The translations under genes and the position numbers were made by a program. 64,000 nt of DNA from Acanthochlamys bracteata. Lineage: Eukaryota > Streptophyta > Magnoliopsida > Pandanales > Velloziaceae. Positions 1 through 10,091 of this stretch are shown piece after piece. Within the stretch, counting starts at the first letter, position 1, and each line of letters begins with the position of its first letter. The DNA lies in the NCBI GenBank assembly GCA_019914995.1, contig CM034133.1, positions 5,146,001 to 5,210,000 on the forward strand, read 5' to 3'. The notes under the pieces were generated by a model. The model searched no databases and was not told where the DNA came from. It saw only the letters and a program-made list of their open reading frames with translations.

Positions 1-1420
1 TGTTATCTTACTGACAGTAAGCGTACAGCCGGCTGTGTCGATACTGTGAGCTGCAGATAGAGAGAATTAGATAGTTCACTGACATAAGTAATAAAGAGTA
101 GTGCTCAAGATATTTAACGTGGTTCGGTAAAACCCTTTTGCCTACATCCACGGTCGCTCCATCACCAGAGCCAAAGCTTCACTAAACCTTTAATAAGCTA
201 CAAATACATCTAAAGCAAAGTGCTTCACCAAGCACACTTACTCTAACAGGTTTCTTCACCAAAACAATCTCTGACAGCCTACTGGACACACCTGTCCCCC
301 TGGCTGATTTGCTAGCACTATTACAAGGTTTAAGAGCTTACACCAAGCTCCACCCGAGCTTCCCTTTTGGTGCTCGCGGCACTTCCTTCACAACGGTCAG
401 TGGTGTGTTACACGAAAATAAACTTAGATTGAGCACAGGATCAATCTCATGAATGTTTATGTGTTCATAAAATGATTCGGATGAGATGATCAGAGAGAAA
501 GTGCTGAGGAATATTTTCTTCAGAGTGATCGGCAGTAAGGTTTGTTTGTGTTGATAGAATTCTTGTATATCTCTATTTTTGCTTGTATTATCTCTACTTT
601 TTCTTCGATGACTCCCTTTTTATAGAGTTTCTTCTTTGTGCAGGAGCCGTTTGAAGAACGTATCCGTTGACGCTCTTTTCCGTAGGTGATTCTTCACGCC
701 AGGGAGGGAATGGTTTTGTCCAGCGGTTAATCAACCGCTTCCAAGCTTCTTTCGCTCGTCTTCAGTGCAATGTCTCTGTAGCATTAAATGTGTTGTAGGA
801 ATTTGAATTTTGCCGCCAATTGTTAAGAGCTGGATTTGGCTAAATTGCTGCCTGAGACTCGATGAGCTAATGAGTTGATTTGCTTGTCCATAATTAATGC
901 AAAGCTGGTTGACCGCTTGACTTGATCGAAGACTTTGACTTGTATAATTATGCTTTCTTTTCTTGATTGTTGAGCTTTTCTTTTCTGTGAAATTGAGGAT
1001 GTTTTTAGCTCTTATAGATCTTCTGTTTGAGATGCTTCAGTCCGTTGTGAGAGCAAATGAAATCTTGAAGCAAGAAAAATTTCGTTGCAGTTGAACCCAA
1101 TGCTCTGTTTCGATACAGAGAAGTTTTCTTGTGCTTCAGTAGTCGAGCAGTTGACTATAATATGGCTGTGGCATCCTCTGTCCCTTATACTGTCCTCTGT
1201 CCCGCTTCAGTAGTTGAACAGCTGACTGTGATGTGGCTATGGCATTCTCTGTTCCGAATGCTTTTAGCAGTTGGCTGTATGATAGCTGTTTTTATCTGCT
1301 GTTAATGAAATGATCTCTGTTTGTCTAATCCTGCAGAACTTGTTTTCAGATTATCAGTCTTATATAAATCATAGTTCTTAATTCTTTGTTATCATCAAAA
1401 TTATCCTTATAATTCCAACA
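1..1420 (-). repeat. 3' LTR of copia element 1 (cut by window start)
   Basis: This matches 8658-10091 almost base for base with scattered substitutions and small indels. On the minus strand it begins TGTTGG at 1420. The other end lies outside the window: base 1 matches 8658 in the right copy, 75 bp short of that LTR's end. A TATA-like tataaaaag lies at about 617-625 on the minus strand and would be the U3 promoter core. Confidence 0.95.
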
Positions 1421-1434
1421 ATCTTCCCATTTTT
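1421..1434 (-). other. Polypurine tract of copia element 1
   Basis: On the minus strand aaaaatgggaagat lies directly before the 3' LTR start (TGTTGG). The same place in the second copia element holds aaaaagggggagat. This is the expected plus-strand primer for reverse transcription. Confidence 0.8.
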
Positions 1435-1867
1435 GATGATGACAAATAAATTATGAATTATTGATTTATATTTTTGTAAGCCATCAAGTTGAATTGAAAA
1501 TTTTTGTCATACCTTTTCATGGCTCCCCCTCAACTAATGCATCTATTCTATTTACCTGTTCATGGTGTATGGCTCCCCCTTAGATTGAGCCAATCTCCCC
1601 CTTATATTTTGTATGTAACAATAATAACAATAATTCTCCTCATTTTTCTCTCTCTTTTGTCATCTCAAAAAACTTATATAAAATATAATATAGCTAAAAT
1701 TTGACAGGTTAGGCAGAAGATATAACCAGACAGTCATAACGAGAAGTTCAACCATTCATTTAAGCATAGCTAGTGACAGTAAAATAAGCAAACATACAGT
1801 CACAAACATCTAAACATTCAACCATTCTTAAAACAGTAATAAAGTTAAGCCTAAGCTAAATTTTCAA

Positions 1868-3511
1868 CTAGATGTTTCTACGCCTAGAAGATGTTCTACA
1901 ACCAGGAGGTCTAGGGCGTTGATATTTTGGTTTGGCTGCGGAGGATTGAGGAAGTATTTCTACATCCTCATCAGCAAAGGCTTGTGAGCTAGAGACCGAC
2001 TTATGAGCTTTGCGTTTTTGGTTCCTGCGCCTATGAGGGAGGCTAGGAACGGTTGATTTAGCTGATGGGGGGTTAGAGATAGGGAGTTCAGTGGTGAGGG
2101 GATCATAGGATATTGGAACTTCAGGTTGGGTTTCAGCTGGGGGTTCTTGGAACAATGGTTCCTCCTACATAGGGGCTTCATAGATGGTGATTGATAATGG
2201 CTCAACTCCTTCATCTAGTTCATCAGTAGCTCCTTCAGGTGGACACTCTTTAGGTGATTCAATGTACTCAGTTGCCTTGTCTGGAGATGCAGAATGGTCA
2301 TTCATGCTAATGTCTTGGTAGTCTGCATTTTCTTGGCCATCCTCCTGTCCATTCTCTGGTGCATCTTCCTGAGCATCCCCCTGTTCCTTGTTATGAGCAT
2401 TTCCTTGTGCATTTTTCTGAGCATTTCCCTGTGCATCTTCCTGTCTAGTTTCGAATTGTTCTTGGGCAGTGTTGGTCTTAGTGTGCTCTGGTGGGCAAAT
2501 AGCATCCTTGATCGCTTCAAAAGTGGTGTTTAACTTCTGAATCTCCTTGGTCTGCTCCATAATGGCATTGAGAATGCTTGTCAGGTGCGAAGTCAGTGGA
2601 GGCAATATGGTATTTGTGGACTCATTGTCAACTGGAGAGTGCTTAAACGTAAGTCTTTCCTCTACTTTAGTAATTTCTCTTAAGAACTTTACATCCATCC
2701 TGAGCCTTCTTCACTTGCAGATCTCCCATAGGCACAGTCTCAAGTCGGCAAATTCTACAAACAACGTGCGGGTATGGAAAGTGTTTACTACCGGACTTGG
2801 AGACTTTTATCATGTGATGCAGCATTACTTCACAAAAGTTTATGGGCAGTTTCTTTATCAATCTCCATAACAGAAATGCGTCATATTAGTGATAATGTTG
2901 CGGCTTCCCGACCGAGGAACTATGACTTTGGAGATGACATGGCAGAGAGCTCTCGGCAACAAGGGTAGGTGTGCAGCCGAATCATATTGGAGCTTTGTCA
3001 CAACCTCTGTATCAAATGCCTGCTTGAGGTAGTTCAGTTTGCAGTCGCTAGCAGGCGGCATCTCCTCCCGGTAGGGTAGATCGAGCATTAGTGACATGGA
3101 TCGTGCCTTCAGGTTGATCTCGATTTCGTTTACCATAGTATGAACAGAGAAGTTCCGGGTCGGATGAAGATTGGCGTAGAACATCCTTACACACTCCTCT
3201 GAAAATTCTCCTGGCCACTCATTAAACGCTGTCCAGCCCTGTGCCTCAAAGATTTCATCTAGCTCAAGCCCGTAGTAGTTGAAGTCGTCAAAATTTACGC
3301 TTGCCGGCGTCAGAATTGGAATTGCTAACTGGCGACTGTATCTTTCGAATTCTTCCTTGCTGGTGAATCTTTCTTCGTTGTCGTGGTCGTTTTTGGAGCG
3401 CCTTGCCTGAGATTTCTGGTTTTTCTTAGCCATTGCTGAGGTTTGAGGATTTGGCTTAGGGTTTGAGACTTGGGAGTCGAGAGGGAGAGGGAAATTTGAT
3501 TTTTGAAACAA
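1868..3511 (-). pseudogene. Extra ORF between pol and 3' LTR (putative plant transposon protein-like)
   Basis: A minus-strand coding region downstream of RNase H, in the position where env-like ORFs sit in some copia and gypsy elements. The first 217 residues (3511-2858) start with a basic Lys/Arg/Asn/Gln-rich leader, then a globular part with GWTAFNEWPGEF and an EINLKARSMSLMLDLP stretch. That part recalls the 'putative plant transposon protein' domain found beside plant LTR elements; this is from memory and unverified. The frame shifts near 2860 and again near 2698. It continues as a 177-residue acidic Gln/Glu/Asp/Asn-rich section with imperfect short repeats (2698-2165), and after an in-frame TAG at 2165-2167 ends in a basic Arg/Lys-rich tail (2155-1868). 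No signal peptide or membrane segment is evident, which argues against an envelope protein. Without the breaks it would exceed 500 residues. Confidence 0.65.
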
Positions 3512-3803
3512 AGACGATGAAGTGTGGGAGGCTGCCCAGTCGGGTCAGCTTATAGTGCTATGAGCCAGCTAGGTTATGTGCTCAGCACGTGACCTATCAG
3601 CTGCTTACTAAAGTTCTAATAATTACAGTCGGTTGTCTTGCGACTGTTATCGTGCTGAAATCTAAGTATGTACTGGGACAGAACAGAGCATAGTTATATG
3701 ACACATAATCCTATTTCATGACAGATTCTTGAAAATGAGTCAAGTCCTAAAGGCTTAGTGAAAATGTCAGCTAGTTGATTTTCGGAATTGACAAAGTTTA
3801 ACA

Positions 3804-4418
3804 CTATATTATTGTGTTCAACATGCTCCTAATGAAATGATGTCTTAAATCAATGTGCTTTGTGCGTGAGTGTTGAATGAAATTTTTGGTTAACTTAATT
3901 GCACTGGTATTGTGACAGAATATGGGCACATTCTTAAAATCACAACCAAAATCAAGAAGTTGTTTTATCCAGAGTACCTGAGAGCAGCAACTTCCAACGG
4001 CTATGTATTCTGCTTCCGCAGTTGACATTGCCACTAAAACTTATTTTCTGGAGCACCATGAGATCAGGCAACCTACTAAAAACTGACAAGAGCCACTGGT
4101 GCTCTTCCTATCAAGCTTACAACCACCGAAGTCAGCGTCAGCATAAGCATACAAATTAAATTCACAGCCTCTTGGATAGAATAATCCTAAATTCTTAGTT
4201 CCTACTAGGTATCTAATGATTCGTTTTACAGCTATCATATTAGATTCTCTTGGATCATTTTGAAATCTAGCACATAGGCATACACTGAATTGAATGTCAG
4301 GTCTACTGGCGGTAAGATATAGGAGTGATCCAATAATATCTCTATATAGTTTCTGATCAACCGCTTTACTTGTCTCATCTCGGTCCAGTTTGCAAGAGGT
4401 AGACATTGGAGTGTTCAT
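3804..4418 (-). pseudogene. Copia RNase H domain, broken
   Basis: Two minus-strand pieces (4418-4041, 4034-3804) carry the copia RT tail and RNase H. In order they show the MNTPMSTSCKL linker, the conserved GSLLYLTASRPDI, YADADFGGC with the first catalytic Asp, STAEAEYIA with the catalytic Glu, and HIDLRHHFIR near the end. A break lies between SWCSRK and the next piece near 4037. The normally conserved CDNTSAI reads CHNTSAI, so a catalytic Asp appears changed to His. Its job would have been to degrade the RNA strand during element cDNA synthesis. Confidence 0.9.
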
Positions 4419-4429
4419 CTCATTGCTTC

Positions 4430-5145
4430 CTTCTATGCTGAACTTTTTGATCAGCTCCTTAATGTACTTGCTTTAACTTATGAAGATGTCATTTTTCAGT
4501 AGTTTAATTTGTAAGCCAAGGAAATAATTTAGTTCACCCATCAGGCTCATTTCGAATTCTTCTTTCATCAAGCTAGAAAATTTTCTACGTAGTCTTTCAT
4601 TAGTAGCACCAAATATTATGTCATCTACATAAACTTGCACAATCAACATTCTTTTTCTTCGTACAAGGTAAATAAAGTTAGGTCAATCTTACCTCGATTG
4701 AAGTCTTTTTCACTCAGAAAAGTGCTTAATCATTCATACCAACCTCTAGGAGCTTGTTTCAAACCATAAAGAGCTTTGTTTAGTTTGTAGACATAATCTG
4801 GAAAGCTTGTGTTTTCAAACCCGGGAGGTTGTTCAACATAGACTTCTTCTTTCAGAAAACCATTCAGAAATGCACTTTTAATATCCATTTGAAAAAGTTT
4901 GAAATTTTTGTGGCATGCAAAAGCAAGTAGTATTTTAATGGCTTCAAGACGTGCAACAGGAGCATAAGTTTCATCAAAATCTCTTCCTTCTTACTGATTA
5001 TATCATTTAGCTACAAGTCTAGCTTTATTTCTAGTTATGATGCCATTTTCATCTAATTTGTTTCTAAACACCCATTTTGTTTCTATGATAGATTTCTTTG
5101 GAGGTTTTCTAACAAGGTGCCATACATTATTTCTTTCAAACTGAT
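4430..5145 (-). pseudogene. Copia reverse transcriptase, frameshifted and stop-interrupted
   Basis: No long ORF survives, but minus-strand translation shows RT landmarks in order: ETKWVFRNK near 5080, APVARLEAI near 4950, DIKSAFLNG near 4880, YGLKQAP near 4755 and the catalytic YVDD at 4631-4620, followed by DIIFGATNE. Stops and at least one frameshift separate them. The junction with integrase near 5146 is also frameshifted: the usual EELNQFE stretch falls into another frame just after the integrase stop. Confidence 0.85.
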
Positions 5146-6423
5146 TTAATTCTTCATGGCAGTGATCCATGAACTATCAGTCAATGCATCTTCTATGCAT
5201 TTTGGTTCTAAATTTGATACAAATGCAGAGTGCTCTATGAATTTATTTTTAAAATGAGATCTAGTTCTTATACCTTCATTTACCTCATATAGGATGTTTT
5301 CTTGTGGATGGCTAGATCTGTGTTTGAAAGGTCTGCTAAAATGTTCCTGCACTTCTGTCTGATCAGGTAGATTTTCAAGAGTGTGTCCTTCCTCTGTTAT
5401 TTCAGCTGGCTGTTCGTCAGCTGTCTGAGTCTCTATAGCTTGTTTTTCAGTTGATGGAAATATTTCTTCTTCTTCATCTGAACCTGTATCTAGTTCTGCA
5501 TTTCTTCTCGATTCATTGTTAGACTCATTAAATAGTACATGCATAGATTCTTCAACAATCATTATTCGTTTGTTAAAAATTCTATAAGATTTTGATGTTG
5601 AAGAATATCCGAGAAAAATACCTTCATCACTTTTGGCATCAAACTTTTCAAAATTATCTTTCCCGTTGTTGAGGATAAAGCATTTCCATCCAAAGGTTCT
5701 TAAGTAGCCAACATTTGGGGTTCTTTCCTTTACAAGCTCATATTGAGTCCTTTTAAGAATGGGACGAATAAGTGAACGGTTAATAATATGACATGCAGTA
5801 TTAACAGCTTCAGCCCAAAAATATTTAGGTAGATTCTGTTCTATGAGTATGGTTCGAGTCATTTCTACTAGCACTCTATTTTTCCGTTCCACTACACCAT
5901 TTTGTTGGGGAGTTCTTGGAGCAGAAAAGTTATGTGACAGTCCATTCAAATCACAGAATTTATCAAAATAAGAATTTTGAAACTCTTTACCATGATCACT
6001 TCTAATAGCACAGATATTTAGGTTTAGTTCTTTTTGAATCTTTTTGAAAAAGCATATGAATATTTTCAGGGCATCATTTTTGTATGCTAGGAAGTAAACC
6101 CAACAGAATCGAGAATAATCATCTACTATTACTACGCAGTAATACTTACCTCCTAAGCTTGCTGTTCTTGATGGTCCAAACAAATCCATATGTAGTAGTT
6201 GTAATGGTTGATTTGTTGTTATCACCTGCTTGTGCTTGAATGATGACTTCACTTGTTTTCCTTTAGCACAGGCATCATATAATTCATCCAGGCTATAGTT
6301 TGCATCAGGCAGACCCTTTACTAGTTTTAATTTGGACAGTTTTGACAGAATCTTGGTGTTACAGTGTCCTAAGCGTCTGTGCCAGAGCCAGCTGCTTTCC
6401 TGTTGGCTTGCTACTAAACACAT
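5146..6423 (-). pseudogene. Copia integrase, long open frame within decayed pol
   Basis: This is the longest open frame of the element (425 residues). It begins in the GAG-pre-integrase zinc region: WHRRLGH supplies the two His, and LYDACAKGKQ keeps one Cys where two are usual (CxxC reads YDAC). The catalytic core follows, with Asp in LHMDLFGP, Asp in IRSDHGKEF and Glu in NGVVERKN. The C-terminal region includes EGIFLGYS and an acidic linker. It should insert the element cDNA into host DNA. The frame ends at WITAMKN where RT should continue, because of a small indel. The changed zinc Cys and the broken polyprotein make activity unlikely. Confidence 0.93.
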
Positions 6424-6594
6424 TTTGTTATTAGGAAGGTCATCAATATAGAGTACATAAACATTACCTTTCCTTTTTTCGTTCAGTATTTCTTCTCCAG
6501 ATGACAGATTGACAATTGAGCAGCAATGATTGTCAAAATTGACTTTAAATCTATTATCACATAATTGGTTTATGTTTATTAGGTTATGTTTTAG

Positions 6595-6819
6595 TCATTT
6601 AACATGAAGAATATTTTCTATGCAAAAGAAAGAGGGATTACCTATTTTGCCTACGCCTATTACTTTGCACTTACTGTTGTCTCCAAAGATTACATTTTTT
6701 CCTATTTGTTTTTGTAGACTACTGCAACATTTTTCATTTCCTGTTATATGTCTTGAACACCCGCTGTCCAAGTACCATTTGCTAAATCTCAGTCGAGTTA
6801 GCTCCTCTCCTTCCTGCAA
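6595..6819 (-). pseudogene. Copia aspartic protease fragment
   Basis: A 74-residue minus-strand piece carries WYLDSGCSRHITG, the copia protease active-site signature (Asp-Ser-Gly in place of Asp-Thr-Gly). GDNSKCKVIGVGKIG and ENILHVK follow, as expected. It would cleave the Gag-Pol polyprotein. A stop just after LHVK (6595) separates it from the GAG-pre-integrase region, and a break near 6830 separates it from gag. Confidence 0.88.
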
Positions 6820-6884
6820 AAGAAGTTTTAGTACTTAGGTAGCTAAATTTCTTTGGGTCCTAAAGAGTTAGTGCTGTTAAATGT

Positions 6885-8568
6885 TCATTTTGGAACCCAT
6901 ATCATTTTTGTTTTATTGGTGTTCTTTTTATACCAGCAAGAATTAACATTATGACCCTTTCTGCCACAATGAAAATATTTAACAAAAAAAATCGTGGAGT
7001 AAGATTTATTTGCTGTATATGTTTTAGACGTTACATTTTTGCTTTGCATCCTTACTGTCACTATACCTGAGTAGCTTGTAGATGGCTGTTCATACCTTGC
7101 GACTTGTTTACCAGTTGCAATAGATGCTGGAATGAATCCTATTCCTTCCTTTCTGTAAGGGCTGCGTTGAGCTCCTAGTATAGCATCTAGTCTATCCTTA
7201 CCATTTACAAATTTTGCCAGTGATGCTTCTAGGTGTAGGTTCTTGCTTTGCAGTGTTTTGTTTTGTTGAAGCAGTTTTTGATTTTCTTCCATCAGCTTAG
7301 TTTCTTTCACGTGCATATTGGTATAATCAGTCATGAATAGTTTAAGATCTGGAATGGTAGGATATGACAGTCTATCCACCTCTCGACTTAGTGCCTCATT
7401 CAACTCCTCAAGCTCAGCAATTCTCTTTATCATATCTATGTTTGAGCTTTCTGTACATCTTGTCAGTTCTTCAGACTTGCATTCATTTAGTTTGACATGA
7501 AGCTTTTCGTTTATTTGAATCATAGTCTGCAAGGAGTGTGTCTTTTACAACATCAGTTTTGTCTTCTAAGGCATTTTTTAAAACAAGTACTTCTTTTTTC
7601 AGACATTCATTTTCATCCTTAAATTTATGCATGCATACCTTCATAGTTTTGCAGTCAGTTTTGGCATGTAGGTATTTAGCATACAGTTCATCAAATATAT
7701 CTTGTAATTGTTCATTAGAGTCATCATAGTCAGTGGTATTTATCTCAGTATCATCTTCATGATCTGCCGTTAGACATAGGTTGTTTTCTTCGTTTTTCTC
7801 TGTCTCAGTCTGACTATCTTCATATGAGCTTTCATCTTCATCACTCCAGGCTGCCATAGCTCGTTTTCTCCTTGTTTTTTTGTATTTTGATCTTTTGAGC
7901 AGTGGACATTCGTTCCTGAAGTGTCCTGGTTTGTTGCAATTGAAGCAGTTTGTATCTTATCTTTCTTCACCCCTGTTGTTTCTTCCAGTACCCCTTCTTC
8001 TTCTAAACTTGTTTCTTTTGAAAAAACTTTTAAATTTACGAGTTAGCAGTGGAATGTCTTCATCAGAGGAAGAATCAATTACCTGCTGGTCGTTGATCTT
8101 TAATGCAATTCCTTCAGGGCGTTCGTCTGTTTTCTTCAGTGATAGTTCCTTGGCCATTAGCTTGGCAATTAGTTCATCCAGTGACATTTGAGGAAAAGTT
8201 AAATTTTCCTCTATGGCATCTACTTTAGAACCAAATGTTGGTAGCACAGCTCTTAATATCTTCCATTTCAGTTCTTCAGGTTTGAATACCTTTCCTAAAT
8301 TCTTTAGAGGATTTATAATGTTAGTGAATATAGTAAACATTTGAGTTATTGACTCACCTCGGATCATTTTGAAGTTCTCATATTAATACATGAGCAAGTT
8401 CACTCGGGTCTCCTTGACTTGAGTGGTTCCTTCATGAGTTACCTCTAGTTGATCCCATATTTCCTTGGCGGTATTGTAGGCACTGATTCGGTTGAACTCG
8501 TTAGGATCAAGTGCACAGTAGAGCAGGTTCATAGCTCTATCATTCATTGATATGAGGTTTCCTAGCAA
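6885..8568 (-). pseudogene. Copia gag, N-terminally deleted, interrupted
   Basis: Gag remnants in order: 8568-8383 (MNDRAMNLLYCAL, EIWDQLEVTHEG, typical of the UBN2/gag domain, with its first part missing), 8367-7957 (rest of the capsid-like domain and a basic tail), 7947-7483, and 7532-6885. An in-frame TAA at 7959-7957 lies five codons before an intact CX2CX4HX4C knuckle, CFNCNKPGHFRNEC (7947-7906). An acidic Ser-rich region and Glu/Lys/Asn-rich, probably coiled-coil, sequence follow. A second knuckle near 6960 reads YFHCGRKGHNVNSC, with Tyr in place of the first Cys. The region ends in the familiar IWVPK. Gag would form the virus-like particle and bind element RNA. Confidence 0.88.
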
Positions 8569-8582
8569 GTGTTGTTGCTTAT

Positions 8583-10091
8583 TGTTAGATATTCCTGTAA
8601 GATTAACTCAAGAGGGGAGGGGTGAATTGAGTTAGTCTATAAAAAATTTATCAAATTTGTTATCCTACTGGCAACAAGCGTACAGCCGGTTGTGTCGATA
8701 CTGTGACCTGCAGACAGAGAGAATTAGATAGTTCACTGACATAAGTAATAAAGAGTAGTGCTCAAGATATTTAACGTGGTTCGGCAAAACCCTTTTGCCT
8801 ACATCCACGGTCGCTCCATCACCAGAGCCAAAGCTTCACTAAATTTTTAATAAGCTATAAATGCTTCTAGAGCAAAGTGCTTCACCAAGCACACTTACTC
8901 TACCGAATTTCTTCACCAAGACAACCCCTGACAGTCTACTAGACACACCTGTCCCCCTAGTTGATTTGCTAGCACTATTACAAGATTTAAGAGCTTACAC
9001 CAAGCTCCACCCGAGCTTCCCTTTTGGTGCCCGCGGCACTTCCTTCACAATGGTCAGTGGTGTGTTATACGAAAATAAACTTAGATTGAGCATAGAATCA
9101 ATCTCATGAATGTTTATGTGTTCATAATATGATTCGAATGAGATGATCAGAGAGAGAGTGCTGAGGAATATTTTCTTCAGAGTGATCGGCAGCAAGGTTT
9201 GTTTGTGTTGATAGAATTCTTGTATATCTCTGTTTTTTCTTGTATTCTGTCTATTTCTTCTTCGTTGCTGTGACTCCCTTTTTATAGTGTTTCTTCCTTG
9301 TGCAGGAGCCGTTTGAAGAACGTATCCGTTGGCGCTCTTTTCCGTAGGTGATTCTTCACGCGAGGGAGGGAATGGTTTTGTCCAGCGGTTAATCAACCGC
9401 TTCCAAGCTTCTTTCGTCTTCTCAGTGCAATGTCTCGTTAGCATTAAATGCGTTGTAGGAATTTGAATTTTGCCGCTTGTTGTTAAGAGCTGGATTTGGC
9501 TAAATTGCTATCTAAGACTCGATGAGCTGATGAGTTGATTTGCTTGTTCATAATTAATGCAAAGCTGGTTGACCGCTTGACTTGATCGAAGACTTTGACT
9601 TGTATAATTATGCTTTCTTCCCTTGATTGTTGAGCTTTCCTTTTCTGTGAAATTGAGGATATTTTTAGCTCTTATAGATCTTCTGTTTGAGATGCTTCAG
9701 TCCGCTGTGAGAGCAGATGAAATCTTGAAGTAAGAGAAATTTCGTTGCAGTTGAACCCAATGCTCTATTTCGATACAGAGAAGTTTTCTTGTGTTTCAGT
9801 AGTCGAGCAGTTGACTATAATATGGCTGTGGCATCCTTTGTCCCGTATACTGTCCTCTGTCTCGTTTCAGTAGTTGAGCAGCTGACTGTGATGTGGCTGT
9901 GGCATTCTCTGTCCCGAATGCTGTTAGCAGTAGTATAGCAGTTGGCTGTATGATAGCTGTTTTTATCTGCTGTTAATGAAATGATCTTTGTTTGTCTAAT
10001 CCTGTAGAACTTGTTTTCATATTATTAGTCTTATATAAATCATAGTTCTTAATTCTTTGTTATCATCAAAATTATTCTTATAATTTCAACA
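8583..10091 (-). repeat. 5' LTR of copia element 1
   Basis: The LTR is about 1509 bp and runs on the minus strand from TGTTGA at 10091 to ...TAACA at 8583. The inner limit comes from homology with the LTR of the second copia element: both carry the same CAATTCACCCCTCCCCTC block followed by a short stretch ending in AACA. A TATA-like motif lies at about 9279-9287 on the minus strand. The sequence just inside 8583 should hold the tRNA-Met primer site but instead reads into gag, so a deletion removed it. Confidence 0.9.

Larger units (their letters stand above)
1..10091 (-). mobile_element. Ty1/copia LTR retrotransposon, decayed, with extra 3' ORF
   Basis: Two long near-identical repeats flank a minus-strand gag-pol body. 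Reading on the minus strand the order is 5' LTR (10091 to 8583), gag, aspartic protease, integrase, reverse transcriptase, RNase H, an extra ORF, a polypurine tract (aaaaatgggaagat, 1434-1421) and the 3' LTR. Integrase before RT is the Ty1/copia order. About 75 bp of the 3' LTR lies before base 1, judged from the right copy, so that edge and its target-site duplication cannot be seen. The primer-binding site and the N-terminal part of gag are missing: the 5' LTR runs straight into mid-gag. Frameshifts and stops break every coding region, so this copy is inactive. LTRs of about 1.5 kb and a coding region after pol fit SIRE/Maximus-like lineages, but I did not settle the lineage. Confidence 0.95.

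Noticed and set aside
1-8. Window begins with tgttatct, looking like an LTR start
   Set aside because: The right copy continues 75 bp further (8583-8657) before its true end, so base 1 is inside the LTR and the match is a coincidence.
2294-2533. 79-codon plus-strand ORF rich in Leu, Ile and Cys
   Set aside because: It is the antisense of the acidic repeat in the element's extra ORF; the hydrophobic look comes from reading GAA/CAG-type codons backwards.
8995-9444. 149-codon minus-strand ORF
   Set aside because: It lies wholly inside the 5' LTR and is broken in the other LTR copy; a chance frame in non-coding sequence.
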